From IMG/VR virus record IMGVR_UViG_3300007540_000061, positions 1 through 30,135 of that record: 30,135 nucleotides of DNA. One strand, 5' to 3'. A program made the translations under genes and the position numbers. Positions 21,527 to 29,981 of this stretch are shown in pieces. This DNA comes from a virus. The notes beneath the pieces were generated by a model, which saw only the letters and a program-made list of their open reading frames with translations, was not told the DNA's origin and searched no databases. The stretch's first letter is position 1; each line of letters starts with the position of its first letter.

Positions 21527-23602
21527 TCAAACCTTCGTCGTATTAAGCTCTGGCATAATCGCCAGAATAGTAAAAGGAAGCGGCTGGTCCTGCACTAAAA
21601 AAATATAACCGTCCTTATCCCAGTTACGCGGGAACTCAACTTCTTTGTCGCCCGTAAACAATCCCGGTGCTTCATCCATGTCGTCTGCGCTGGACCGGAA
21701 AGGGATAATATCCAAACGATCTGCGCTTGGGCCGTGCTTTAATCCAAGCGTATCAAAAAGCCGGTATGTAACCCGGGCAATGCGCTTTTTCTTACCCTGC
21801 GCCGTTCCGTCTCTTGCCCCAGCTTCAATCCGCATAGTTTGCAGCGTAGATGTATAAGGCAATCCAACATGGACAACTTCATAAGAGCCGTTCAGCGTTA
21901 TTGACCCGCTGGACACTGTGCGGTCTGGGTGGGCAGCGCCATTTGCCAACACTGAAACAGTTTGGCCTTCAAGATGATCCAAACCAAACACCGCCGAAAC
22001 CGCGCCGCCGGTATAAGTAAGCATGGAGTCGAGATATGTGGCGTCTGTCGTGTTCACTGTAACTTCAGGCATACCCGGCGTTAGAAATTCAATGTACCGA
22101 ACTGATTGGCCGTTGATTGTGCGTTGGATCACCGCCCACAAATCATCTTGGCTTCCGGTCGTGTTTGGGATGACCGCAACGCTTTCAACTTTAGCGTCTG
22201 CTCCACCTATAATGTGACGATGCCAACCCACGACGTCCTGCGCCCGCTCATAGGTCATGCCGACAAGAACGCCGTCTCTCCGAACCAGCCAGACAATGCT
22301 GTCTGGTTCTTGCTGATACGCCATATCAACAATGCCGCCTTCCGTGATGTGTTCCGAAAGAATGGCGAGGTCTGGCGCGGTGTATGCGTCACTTTCAAAC
22401 TGATAAACGTATTCACGAACCTTACGGTTAGCACGTTGCAGAAACAGAACGGAGTTGCCGACTTGCGGTGGCGTTACTGCGGCGCTGCCAAACGTAGTTT
22501 GACGAACAACGCGGGTATTTGTTGGTGATAGCGGGCTGTTTTGGTCGCCTTGCGAAACAATGAACTCGCCGCCAGCAGTGCCTACGGACAACACCTTACC
22601 GGCCCTCATCCAGCGGATTGTATTCACTTGGTCTGTCGCAATGGTGTAGACAAACCCGCTATCGTCCAAAACGTTCCCATCATTATCTGTGGGAGCGTGG
22701 TTGTAATAATCAGCAGATACAGAAAAGAACATAGATTGCGGTCGGCTCGTTGTCGCCGCCCAAACTAAGCGCTGCTCAAAAAACGTAACGACAGATGGAT
22801 AGCCAGTTGTTTCAGAAAACGAGCCTAATCGCCACCCGGTTACGGCAGTAATTTCGGATGCGTCTGGACCTACAAAATCAGCCGTGACGCTCGTTGTAGA
22901 CGCCCGCGCCGTGATCTCTAAATAGGTCCAGTTATTTGCTGCGTCCTCAAACCTAATCAGACGCCCGATGTCAGTTGCAAGAAAACCCGCCCCGTCATTG
23001 ATTCCAGTGACCGCTGAAGCGGTTACTGTTACTCCGGTGCCTGAGGTAGCCGAAAGGCCCAACGTCGTCTCTGTGGCGTTCACAGGCTCATATGGACCAT
23101 CTAAAAACTGGATGATATCTAAACTCCAGTTTGTGTCACCCAACCGGGACAATGTTCGCGGCTCGTGATTCTGGTGCGCTATGTAGAGAACGTCAGCAGA
23201 CTGCGTGATTACCAACTCAAACAGCTCTGCCTCAAGGTAGGGCGTTGCTATTTCGTATACTGCGCCAACATTAAATTCTGCCGCAAACACCTCATCAAAC
23301 GGCCCAGACTGAATCTGACCATAGTTTTTGTAGAACCGAACGTACTGATCGCCAAATTCAATAACGTAAGCCTGAGTGGCGCTAAACTCGAACGGAAGAA
23401 TGCGAGTCTTTTTGCTGCTATCTTTCACTTCGGCGGAAAAATAGAAACCGCCCCGGCGAGATGCTGGACCGTGCTTCTGCACAATCATATTCTCAAGCGT
23501 TTGACAGCCGTTGGGATATTTCTGAAGGTCAACGCGGCCTTCAAGGCGCGGCGAAAGTTCGCCAGCCGTGAAATTAGTGAATATTGGCGCTGAACGCGGC
23601 AT
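21527..23602 (-). CDS. Tail tubular protein B-like (nozzle)
   Basis: A 691-residue protein. It opens MPRSAPIFTNFTAGELSPRL and has NGCQTLENMIVQKHGPASRR, hallmarks of T7 gp12-type nozzle proteins of podoviruses, with a repeated beta-propeller-like central part (YVIEFGDQYVRFYKNYGQI). It forms the lower part of the tail tube. The ATG follows the TAA of the tail tubular A gene directly. Confidence 0.88.
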   Translation of the reverse strand: MPRSAPIFTNFTAGELSPRLEGRVDLQKYPNGCQTLENMIVQKHGPASRRGGFYFSAEVKDSSKKTRILPFEFSATQAYVIEFGDQYVRFYKNYGQIQSGPFDEVFAAEFNVGAVYEIATPYLEAELFELVITQSADVLYIAHQNHEPRTLSRLGDTNWSLDIIQFLDGPYEPVNATETTLGLSATSGTGVTVTASAVTGINDGAGFLATDIGRLIRFEDAANNWTYLEITARASTTSVTADFVGPDASEITAVTGWRLGSFSETTGYPSVVTFFEQRLVWAATTSRPQSMFFSVSADYYNHAPTDNDGNVLDDSGFVYTIATDQVNTIRWMRAGKVLSVGTAGGEFIVSQGDQNSPLSPTNTRVVRQTTFGSAAVTPPQVGNSVLFLQRANRKVREYVYQFESDAYTAPDLAILSEHITEGGIVDMAYQQEPDSIVWLVRRDGVLVGMTYERAQDVVGWHRHIIGGADAKVESVAVIPNTTGSQDDLWAVIQRTINGQSVRYIEFLTPGMPEVTVNTTDATYLDSMLTYTGGAVSAVFGLDHLEGQTVSVLANGAAHPDRTVSSGSITLNGSYEVVHVGLPYTSTLQTMRIEAGARDGTAQGKKKRIARVTYRLFDTLGLKHGPSADRLDIIPFRSSADDMDEAPGLFTGDKEVEFPRNWDKDGYIFLVQDQPLPFTILAIMPELNTTKV

Positions 23603-24205
23603 TTAATATGTGCCGTTTACGCTTACGGTTTGCCCGCCAGCGTAATTAAGACGACTGTCCAACCAAGTGTCAGCAATAATTTCTCTGTATCCGCTTTCCT
23701 GTGCGTCCATTGACCGAGCATCAGAAAGTTTTTGCCGGTAGATTTCCATCATGTTTGTGTAAAGCGTATTGCTTTCTGCCAACGTAACAGCCAACTCAGC
23801 AGCAATTCGAGCAGACAAAGCCTCAACAAACATAGAATCAAAGAGGTTAACATCTTCAACGCGGGCCAGATACAAAATTTTGGCAGTGCCCTCGTTGGTC
23901 AGCAGTTTTCCGCCCTCAATCTGGTAAAACATATCCATACTTTCCATCTGCAACACCCGAAGGCAGTCAGACGGAAGATTGTACTGGTAAGCAAATTCAA
24001 AAGCTGGAGCTGTACTATTCTGTGCCAATTCGACGCGGTTGACAGCGAAGTTCCAAACATGGTCGCGGATGCAAGCATCTCGAACTTGCTCATAAACAAG
24101 ATTAGCGGCACGCGCCGCTTCACTGTCTTCAGTCAATGTTAGAATGGCGTTCGCACCAATCCTGACCAAGGCATTGTTTACAATCTGAACAACAGAAGTC
24201 GCCAT
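23603..24205 (-). CDS. Tail tubular protein A-like (adaptor)
   Basis: A 200-residue protein of the T7 gp11 adaptor type: a helical N-terminus (VQIVNNALVRIGANAILTLT), EDSEAARAANLVYEQVRDAC, HVWNFAVNRVELA, then YQYNLPSDCLRVLQME, the typical central motif. It links the portal to the nozzle. It lies between a strong hairpin and the nozzle gene. Confidence 0.88.
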   Translation of the reverse strand: MATSVVQIVNNALVRIGANAILTLTEDSEAARAANLVYEQVRDACIRDHVWNFAVNRVELAQNSTAPAFEFAYQYNLPSDCLRVLQMESMDMFYQIEGGKLLTNEGTAKILYLARVEDVNLFDSMFVEALSARIAAELAVTLAESNTLYTNMMEIYRQKLSDARSMDAQESGYREIIADTWLDSRLNYAGGQTVSVNGTY

Positions 24206-24226
24206 GCTGTCACCTTAGTAAAGTAT

Positions 24227-24246
24227 GGGGAGGCCGAAGCCTCCCC
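24227..24246 (-). terminator. Strong hairpin after decoration gene
   Basis: On the minus strand, GGGGAGGC-TTCG-GCCTCCCC is a perfect 8-bp stem with a UUCG loop, followed by ATACTTTAC. The U run is poor, so termination is likely partial. It sits where T7 has its terminator, after the capsid genes. Confidence 0.65.
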
Positions 24247-24253
24247 AGCCTTA

Positions 24254-24673
24254 TTACGTTGCGGAGAAGTACATATCCACAACAAGATTGCCTGAAGCTG
24301 GCAGGTTTGCAGCCGAAATCGTGATGAAGATTTCTTCGCTTGCAGTCAACGTAGCAGTTCCAGCGTTTACACCGAAGATTGCCGGAGCATTGGTAGCGGT
24401 CTGAACGGCGGCTGCTTTGTATTTAGCAACTGCGCCAGATACGCCAATGGCAATCTGCGATGAACCCAACGACGTGTCGGTGTTGACGACGCCGTACAGG
24501 AACGACTCACCTTCGGTTCCCTTCGCAATAACGATGGTGTCCGAGGTTGTCTGACTAGCAAGCGTGATAGTGGCCCGCTTTACGCGGACGTTACCATCGA
24601 CAACTCCACCAGACGGAAGGCTAACCGGAACTGCGGCGAGTCCGGCCATTTCTGCGCTATAAAGTACAGTCAT
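24254..24673 (-). CDS. Head decoration-like protein
   Basis: A 139-residue beta-rich protein rich in Ala, Thr and Ser, with no helical motifs, following the capsid gene directly. Its start MTVLYSAEMAGLAAVPVSLP and segments such as DTIVIAKGTEGESFLYGVVN suit a small beta-sandwich decoration or cement protein. Identification is by position and size; I see no diagnostic motif. Confidence 0.6.
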   Translation of the reverse strand: MTVLYSAEMAGLAAVPVSLPSGGVVDGNVRVKRATITLASQTTSDTIVIAKGTEGESFLYGVVNTDTSLGSSQIAIGVSGAVAKYKAAAVQTATNAPAIFGVNAGTATLTASEEIFITISAANLPASGNLVVDMYFSAT

Positions 24674-24687
24674 TTTCTATGCCCTCC

Positions 24688-25563
24688 TTATTCGGCGCAA
24701 AGGATTTCAAGAACACGGGCTTCTTCCATGCGAGTGCCGCCGATGCTCATTGAGCAAAAGACCTGCGTTGCATAGTTTTTGTCCGCACGTTCCGAAATCT
24801 TCGTTGTCATGTCAGCACCGACGCCAAGAAGCAAACCTTCATTCTGGAATGCAAAACAGCGGCGATCACTAGAACCATCAACAGGAACCAGCTTGGTGCC
24901 GTCGATACGCTTACCGTTCACGGATACAAATTCGAATCCCAGAAACGAATCGATCTCACCGCGAGCAAGTGCCTTGACAGTATTGAAATCTGAACTTTTG
25001 ATTTCAGTCGTGTTCAAGAGATCGCTGATCTGCTCAGACGTACAAACAATGACGCGACCATTTTCAGGAACATCGTCACCGTCCATCGTCTCTTTTGCCG
25101 ACAGCAGCTTGGCAAGCGTAAGTCCGGTAGCACCAGCAGCAATAGCCGTCTGACCTGCAACGGAAGTTCCGCCAGAAACGCCGGTAAAGGCATTCCCAAG
25201 GGCCGCATCAATCAGAACTTCGTCCATCGCACGACCCATGCTCATGGCCGCTGCGCGGGCATAATCAGAAGTCGGGTCAATGAGCATACGCACTTTATCC
25301 TCATTGTCGATAAGGTCAGCCCAATCAAAATCTTCAAGGCTAACGCGACGACGTGCGTGAGGGGTATCAACTCTGGGGGTATCACTGTGGCGGCTCGTCC
25401 GACGCTGTGCGGACGTGGCACCAATCTGCTCGAAAAAGGCATTTTTGCCGGTAACGGCTTCTTCGCGAACAAAACCACGCAACTTAGACCCGTCCTGCTG
25501 GACAAGGTGCTGGACGTTGGCGCTGTACTGTTCGACGAAGGCCGTTGTCACTTGAATAGACAT
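24688..25563 (-). CDS. Major capsid protein
   Basis: A 291-residue HK97-fold capsid protein of the phage capsid family found in alphaproteobacterial podoviruses: MSIQVTTAFVEQYSANVQHL, RRTSRHSDTPRVDTPHARRR, LEDFDWADLIDNEDKVRMLI, then ARAAAMSMGRAMDEVLIDAA, a typical spine helix. A ribosome binding site AGGAG is 7 bases before the ATG. It has its own terminator/promoter unit upstream and is probably the most abundant late product. Confidence 0.88.
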   Translation of the reverse strand: MSIQVTTAFVEQYSANVQHLVQQDGSKLRGFVREEAVTGKNAFFEQIGATSAQRRTSRHSDTPRVDTPHARRRVSLEDFDWADLIDNEDKVRMLIDPTSDYARAAAMSMGRAMDEVLIDAALGNAFTGVSGGTSVAGQTAIAAGATGLTLAKLLSAKETMDGDDVPENGRVIVCTSEQISDLLNTTEIKSSDFNTVKALARGEIDSFLGFEFVSVNGKRIDGTKLVPVDGSSDRRCFAFQNEGLLLGVGADMTTKISERADKNYATQVFCSMSIGGTRMEEARVLEILCAE

Positions 25564-25683
25564 ACGGATCTCTCCTAAAGGGTTAAAACAGTAGTTTAAG
25601 GGTTATCGTCTGGGACGGCCCAAGCTGCCTTCGTGCTTGTGCGGGTTCCGCAAGGAATTGTCCACCTATAGAAAGGCAACTTG

Positions 25684-25711
25684 ATTGTATCTTATTTTTG
25701 TGAATGTGCAA
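25684..25711 (-). promoter_or_regulatory. Promoter of the capsid unit
   Basis: On the minus strand TTGCAC (25711-25706) is followed after 16 bases by TACAAT (25689-25684). It starts just downstream of a strong terminator and opens a leader of about 115 bases before the capsid gene, in which TGCGG-AAC-CCGCA can form a small hairpin. No other gene is visible in 25564-25747. Confidence 0.5.
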
Positions 25712-25716
25712 ATAGC

Positions 25717-25745
25717 AAAAAAAACCCCGCGTTACACGGGGTTTT
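25717..25745 (-). terminator. Rho-independent terminator before capsid unit
   Basis: AAAACCCCG (25721-25729) pairs with CGGGGTTTT (25737-25745). On the minus strand eight Us follow the stem (complement of 25717-25724). On the plus strand the stem is followed by CTTT, so some activity in that direction is possible too. Confidence 0.88.
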
Positions 25746-25747
25746 CT

Positions 25748-25894
25748 TTAGTCTTTCTTAGGCGGACGCCCTAGCCTTGGCTTGTCAGTTTTAGTTACCC
25801 AATCATAATATATCTGAGCAGCCTTCACTGTCACATCAGGGCTTCCGGTCTGAGCAAGTTTCAGACATTCTAGCTTAATGACATATTGGTCCAT
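25748..25894 (-). CDS. Small basic-tailed protein (48 aa)
   Basis: A short gene read directly: MDQYVIKLECLKLAQTGSPD, VTVKAAQIYYDWVTKTDKPR, LGRPPKKD. It begins just after the scaffold gene, and its stop lies three bases before the terminator hairpin. The N-terminal 30 residues look helical, and the C-terminus has a GRPPKK AT-hook-like tail, so it might touch DNA. Similar short proteins are common in phage head operons. Confidence 0.65.
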   Translation of the reverse strand: MDQYVIKLECLKLAQTGSPDVTVKAAQIYYDWVTKTDKPRLGRPPKKD

Positions 25895-25896
25895 AA

Positions 25897-26736
25897 TTAA
25901 TCAGTATACGCTTGATTGAACAGTGCCTGAACTTTCTTAACCATAGAATTATGTTCCGGGTGCCGCTTATCTGTATAGGCCGGGTGAGACATAATTGTCG
26001 CCGCTTCAGCCCTAGCTTCCTCTGGCGTCAACGCCATCTGCGTTCCGCCGGACGGTCCAGCCAAATCCTTGTCGGCCATTGTCGTCTTGGCAATATTAGC
26101 AAACGCCCGAAGAACATCAGGATCATTGCCCATGCCACTGGCTTCCATTTTCGCTGCCAGTTCGTCGCCGCCGTATTCAGCAAATGCTTTGCGGGCAAAC
26201 TCCAAGTTTTGATCGTAAGCACGACCCCACTCCTGACGCAAAGAAGTTTCGCCCTGTTGCATAGATTGGTCAATGATACCTTTATAGGCTTCATGTTGAT
26301 TGCCCATGTTGCCAGCTTGCCATGCTACAAGACTTTTGACCTGCTCGGCGTTAAGGCCCAGCCTGTGCGCTTCCTGCTTAAACGACGAAAGCGTTTCATC
26401 GTTAAACTGACCAGCAATTTCTTCTGGCAAATCTTCCGGCAGTTCAATTTCGTATTTTTCAGGGCTTTCAGGGCGACCAAGGAACTCGTAGACGTCATCC
26501 CAATCGCTATCCGTAACTGGCTTTGCAATCTTATCTCGCCCAAGGTGAGATTGCAGATTGACGTAGGATGCCGCTAGGCTATCCACATCTTTGAATTTCG
26601 AGAAACTTGGATTGTCCCGAAGGTCTTCTGACAACGACGAACGCCAATTATCGTCGCTGGTCTCTGTAGTCTGTGTCGGCTCACTAACTGCTTCTGCATT
26701 ATCTGCCGTTTCGGCAGGTGCGATATCGTCAGGCAT
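25897..26736 (-). CDS. Scaffold-like head assembly protein
   Basis: A 279-residue acidic, helical protein directly upstream of the capsid, the usual place of the scaffold. It opens with an acidic tract (about residues 1-35), then has DNPSFSKFKDVDSLAASYVN and LPEDLPEEIAGQFNDETLSS, with GLNAEQVKSLVAWQ, motifs of T7-like scaffolds, and ends with a basic helical tail (KKVQALFNQAYTD) that could bind the capsid. The ATG at 26736 has AGGAG upstream and is preferred over the TTG at 26745. Confidence 0.82.
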   Translation of the reverse strand: MPDDIAPAETADNAEAVSEPTQTTETSDDNWRSSLSEDLRDNPSFSKFKDVDSLAASYVNLQSHLGRDKIAKPVTDSDWDDVYEFLGRPESPEKYEIELPEDLPEEIAGQFNDETLSSFKQEAHRLGLNAEQVKSLVAWQAGNMGNQHEAYKGIIDQSMQQGETSLRQEWGRAYDQNLEFARKAFAEYGGDELAAKMEASGMGNDPDVLRAFANIAKTTMADKDLAGPSGGTQMALTPEEARAEAATIMSHPAYTDKRHPEHNSMVKKVQALFNQAYTD

Positions 26737-26971
26737 TAGCCCCAATCTCCTGTGAAAGTTCTAAGAAACGTTCCGGGGTTTCATCAAGCGCCGTGAGAAT
26801 CATTAACGCAACATTCCTCATGCCTTCGTTAAAGGCAGCATTTTCCAGCGCTTCGCCCGGAACAAACGAAGGCCGCAGAACACCACACTCACGACAAATA
26901 TGGGAAAGAACTCGCTTGCCTTCTTCTGATCCGAAGACAAATCGAAAGTCGTCTTTGCTAACCTTGGACAA
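26729..26971 (-). CDS. Bbp19-like small structural protein, TTG start
   Basis: An 80-residue protein with the pattern of the Bbp19 family of podoviruses: DFRFVFGSEEGKRVLSHICR, ECGVLRPSFVPGEALENAAF, EGMRNVALMIL. There is no ATG near the start; a TTG at 26971 with GGAGG about 13 bases upstream is the best candidate. It overlaps the connector gene by 14 bases and the scaffold gene by 8 bases. Confidence 0.72.
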   Translation of the reverse strand: MSKVSKDDFRFVFGSEEGKRVLSHICRECGVLRPSFVPGEALENAAFNEGMRNVALMILTALDETPERFLELSQEIGANA

Positions 26972-28598
26972 GGTTTAACCCAGCCTCCCCTGCTGTTTTT
27001 GCCACATTCGCGCCCTTTTGCATCATTTCCATAACTTGAGCGCCCTGCATCATTTGCTGTTGCGCTGCTTGGGCTTCCTGCTGCGCTTGGATTTCTGCCA
27101 TCAATTCATCGTTAGATTTTAGCAAAATTGGCGGAACGCCGTTGAGTTCCGCAATGTGGCGAACAGTATCCGCGCCTTTGATAATCTGGGCAGCTTGGGG
27201 GTCGATACCAGCAATCGGCCCGACAAACTCAAGCGTCCGCATAATCCCCTGCGTCTCAGTCTGGCGCTGCGCTCTAGCAAGAGGCGATACATATTCAATC
27301 TTTAGTTCTTGCTCTGCAATAGATTCAGGTGGCTCCGGTAGGCGACCAGCGCGAACCAAAACGCCGTAAATGCGCTCTATCATAGGCCCAAGGAACTCTG
27401 ACTGAAGGCGTCCTAGAGTTGGCCCTAGCAACCGCAACGTGCGTTCTGTGCGCTCAACGACTTCCGTTGCGGTCATACGGGGTGCGCCTTGGAACTGCAA
27501 CTGGTCAAGAAAGAACGTCGTGCGGATGCGTTCACGCAGATCGTTCATCATTTCGTAACTAAGGCCAATGTTGCCACCAGTAAGCAAAGGCTCGATCCGC
27601 GCACCAGAGGATGCACGATAATAATTCAATCCGCCCGGAATAGTGCGAACCGGACCCAATACACCGTCATCCGGCACCAGCAGCGGCGGGTCCACAACTT
27701 TCTGCGCCGCTTTGATAGTGGTCTTCATAATTTCCTGAAGCATCTTGATGTCAGGCAACGCTGTCATGGCAGGCGACCGGCCAAACACTTCACCAACAGT
27801 CTTTGACCAACGGCTGACCATAAAAGGCATTTCATCAAAACCGCCTTCAGCCAAAACGTGCTTTTCTTTCTCATCGATGTAGACCGACGCGACCGGCAGC
27901 ATGGTTGCTGCCTTTTTGCCCTTATCAATATCGTCACGCGGGTAAACGCAATGCAACAACTCTACTTCTTTATCGAACTCTTGATTCTCATACATTTTTT
28001 GAATGCGCGGAGACAGAGACTTTTCTCCCCACTTCTGCACGATCTGGCGGACGGTCATCTTGAAACTGCGAAAAACCGTATCAATGATGCCGTCAGCGTT
28101 CTCAGCAATGAAGATTTCATCAATATGAATGGCTCGGAAACTGATCCCCTCACGGGCTGATGGCTCGCCAATAAACATGCACGCCGTGCCGATAGAGCAG
28201 AGCGACAGATAGTATTCGTGAATGTGAGACGGAAAAGCTACGGCTGGCGCAGAAAGTTCTGAAAGAATTACATTTGTGGTTTCTTCAAGCCACTGCTTTG
28301 CTTCAGCGTTATCTGAAAAATCATCATTGTCTTTGATGCGAAGGCTAAACCAGTTGGACGCCGGGTTGGTCAGCATTCCATGCAAACCGGCAGCAAGCAT
28401 TTCGTTGGCGTGTATGGCTGTGCTGTCGTAGACAAGCGTGGTTCGCTTGTCGCCTTTGGAACGTTTCAGATTAAAATCAGAATCGTTAGGCAGAACAAAA
28501 TTTGTCAAATCCTGCCAATGTGATTCCCACGTACCGCGTTGTGCTTTTAGCTTACCTTTGCGTTTAACAAGGTGGATGACTTGTTCTTGGCTAATCAT
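26958..28598 (-). CDS. Head-to-tail connector (portal) protein
   Basis: A 546-residue portal of the T7 gp8 type (head-to-tail connecting family). Visible are the N-terminal SHWQDLTNFVLPNDSDFN, the DSTAIHANEMLAAGLHGMLT region with NPASNWFSLR, and GAPRMTATEVVERTERTLRL in the second half. The last 45 residues are Gln/Ala/Met-rich coil. It forms the dodecameric ring through which DNA enters and leaves. Neighbours on both sides support the assignment. Confidence 0.9.
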   Translation of the reverse strand: MISQEQVIHLVKRKGKLKAQRGTWESHWQDLTNFVLPNDSDFNLKRSKGDKRTTLVYDSTAIHANEMLAAGLHGMLTNPASNWFSLRIKDNDDFSDNAEAKQWLEETTNVILSELSAPAVAFPSHIHEYYLSLCSIGTACMFIGEPSAREGISFRAIHIDEIFIAENADGIIDTVFRSFKMTVRQIVQKWGEKSLSPRIQKMYENQEFDKEVELLHCVYPRDDIDKGKKAATMLPVASVYIDEKEKHVLAEGGFDEMPFMVSRWSKTVGEVFGRSPAMTALPDIKMLQEIMKTTIKAAQKVVDPPLLVPDDGVLGPVRTIPGGLNYYRASSGARIEPLLTGGNIGLSYEMMNDLRERIRTTFFLDQLQFQGAPRMTATEVVERTERTLRLLGPTLGRLQSEFLGPMIERIYGVLVRAGRLPEPPESIAEQELKIEYVSPLARAQRQTETQGIMRTLEFVGPIAGIDPQAAQIIKGADTVRHIAELNGVPPILLKSNDELMAEIQAQQEAQAAQQQMMQGAQVMEMMQKGANVAKTAGEAGLNLVQG

Positions 28599-28607
28599 GC
28601 CGACCCC

Positions 28608-29183
28608 TTAAACGGTTGGAAGTGCAATAGCTTGAAAATTAAAATCTTCGACCGTTACAGCGGCGGTTGATGTTTCATTGGCAACATGAATTTCAATGTA
28701 ATCGTTTACACTCATCAGTGCGCTACCCTGCACCACAACCGCGCCTAGTTCCCCAGATGCGGTAATTTTGCGGCTTACAAGGCTGGCGTCCACCAATGAA
28801 CCGGACGATGCGCTGTCGTCGTAATGCCAACCCTTGAGCGACAAAACCTCATTGTTAGACGCCGTTGACAACGAGATGGACGCGCTGAACAACACAATCC
28901 TATTCGGCGCACCAATGTAACGCAAACGCCCGGTGTTAGTGCTGTTATTGTCAAACAACAACTCATTGCCCGAAAGCGCCGTGGTCCCAGAAATCTTGTA
29001 GTAAGTGCCAGCGACAGCAATGGTTGTGGCCGTTGCGTTGCCTTGCATTGAGCATTCACCGAAGCCGGGACGCAACGAAACAATCAAATCCCGCATATCG
29101 TTTGCGGTGATTTCGTTTGCCGCTTGCCCGTCTTGAAACAGAGATGAAAGCAGCGTTGCCGTTGTGCGAACGGTGTCAACCAT
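28608..29183 (-). CDS. Beta-rich structural protein with DGQAANEIT N-terminal motif
   Basis: A 191-residue protein. The N-terminus (SSLFQDGQAANEITANDMRD) resembles the short attachment segment F.DGQ...I...D.RD of small phage fibres and decoration proteins, and the remaining 140 residues are beta-strands of a jelly-roll kind. It could be a head fibre or a receptor-binding spike. The TAATG overlap with the preceding gene indicates coupling. Confidence 0.65.
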   Translation of the reverse strand: MVDTVRTTATLLSSLFQDGQAANEITANDMRDLIVSLRPGFGECSMQGNATATTIAVAGTYYKISGTTALSGNELLFDNNSTNTGRLRYIGAPNRIVLFSASISLSTASNNEVLSLKGWHYDDSASSGSLVDASLVSRKITASGELGAVVVQGSALMSVNDYIEIHVANETSTAAVTVEDFNFQAIALPTV

Positions 29184-29392
29184 TATTCACCAAGCAGCGT
29201 TTTTTTGCCGCCTGTTTCCGTGTCACCTTCGTTTACACCAGTTAAAATGGTCGATGCACGTCCCTGTGCGCCAGCAGCGCGACGACGCGCCATCTGTTCA
29301 GCGGCACGGACTTCATCGGCTGATTTATCAGGCGGTGGAGGCGGAGGCGGTGGCGGGGCCGGAGCCTTTGGCGCAGAAAAGATACCACCCAT
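29183..29392 (-). CDS. Polyproline small phage protein (69 aa)
   Basis: A 69-residue protein with a Gly-Gly N-terminus, a run of nine or more prolines (residues 12-21), and an Arg-rich helix (AEQMARRRAAGAQGRASTIL). Similar MGG...PPPPP proteins sit in many podovirus and siphovirus head operons. Role unknown. A promoter-like sequence lies just upstream. Confidence 0.75.
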   Translation of the reverse strand: MGGIFSAPKAPAPPPPPPPPPDKSADEVRAAEQMARRRAAGAQGRASTILTGVNEGDTETGGKKTLLGE

Positions 29393-29428
29393 AGCTAAAG
29401 CCTTTCAAAATTAGATTTATTCAATTCA

Positions 29429-29458
29429 TTTATATCACAGATGTCGGTTTTTTGTAAA
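29429..29458 (-). promoter_or_regulatory. Late promoter candidate
   Basis: On the minus strand TTTACA (29458-29453) and TATAAA (29434-29429) are 18 bases apart. They overlap the end of the GNAT gene and lie before the polyproline protein gene. Only the sequence match supports it. Confidence 0.4.
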
Positions 29459-29888
29459 TGGTGTATTTTTCGGTGTATCCGAGCCGCTCGTATAACTGCC
29501 CAGTCCTGTCTGGCGTGATGCCCGCCGACACGCCTAGCAGAGGCTCTCGAACGCCCTGCGCCTCGCACCAAGCGGTGTATTCCTTGACCAGCCGCGCGCC
29601 TATCGTGCCGCCCCGGTGTTCAGGAACCACATAGATCGCAAGGTCGCCGCTGGTCAGCTCATTGCCGAAGAAATGCGGCGCAACATAGCCGCAGCAAAAT
29701 CCAATGATGTCGCCATCGCGTTCAACGACCAGCGCAAGCCATGAATCAGAGTTGCCCAGCATCGTCTCGCCAAGCTGCCACAACTTCTGAGGATCAAAGT
29801 CCAGATTCGCATATCTGCTTTCCTTGTGCATCTCCGCGCCTAATACGATTAGGACGGGAATGTCCTGCGCGGTCATGGGTCGGATCAT
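29430..29888 (-). CDS. GNAT family N-acetyltransferase
   Basis: A 152-residue acetyltransferase. Acetyl-CoA motif A is visible at residues 83-101 (LAIYVVPEHRGGTIGARLV), with RGGTIGA as the pyrophosphate loop. The C-terminal LYERLGYTEKYTIYKK is the usual GNAT motif B. It could acetylate a host or virion protein or a small molecule. Its ATG overlaps the stop of a 30-residue gene. GNAT genes sit near the terminase and portal in several alphaproteobacterial phages. Confidence 0.88.
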   Translation of the reverse strand: MIRPMTAQDIPVLIVLGAEMHKESRYANLDFDPQKLWQLGETMLGNSDSWLALVVERDGDIIGFCCGYVAPHFFGNELTSGDLAIYVVPEHRGGTIGARLVKEYTAWCEAQGVREPLLGVSAGITPDRTGQLYERLGYTEKYTIYKKPTSVI

Positions 29889-29977
29889 TTATTGCCTTTA
29901 GACTTCTTCTTGCCACCTTTGGACGTGCCCATCTTGCGGTAGCCTTCGGTCAGCAGGGTTTTGATGCTGTCGCTCAT
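29885..29977 (-). CDS. Very small basic protein (30 aa)
   Basis: A 30-residue peptide: MSDSIKTLLTEGYRKMGTSK, GGKKKSKGNK. The C-terminal half is nearly all Lys, Gly and Ser. A stop-start overlap with GNAT and a start four bases after the partial CDS stop support translation. Function unknown. Confidence 0.55.
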   Translation of the reverse strand: MSDSIKTLLTEGYRKMGTSKGGKKKSKGNK

Positions 29978-29981
29978 GGCT

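Noticed and set aside
25660-25680. CTATAGG on the minus strand, similar to a T7 RNA polymerase promoter
   Set aside because: Only six or seven bases match, the rest of the T7-type promoter is missing and there is no phage RNA polymerase gene in the window.
26736-26745. TTG at 26745 as start of the scaffold gene
   Set aside because: It lies directly behind the AGGAG, too close for initiation; the ATG nine bases on has better spacing.
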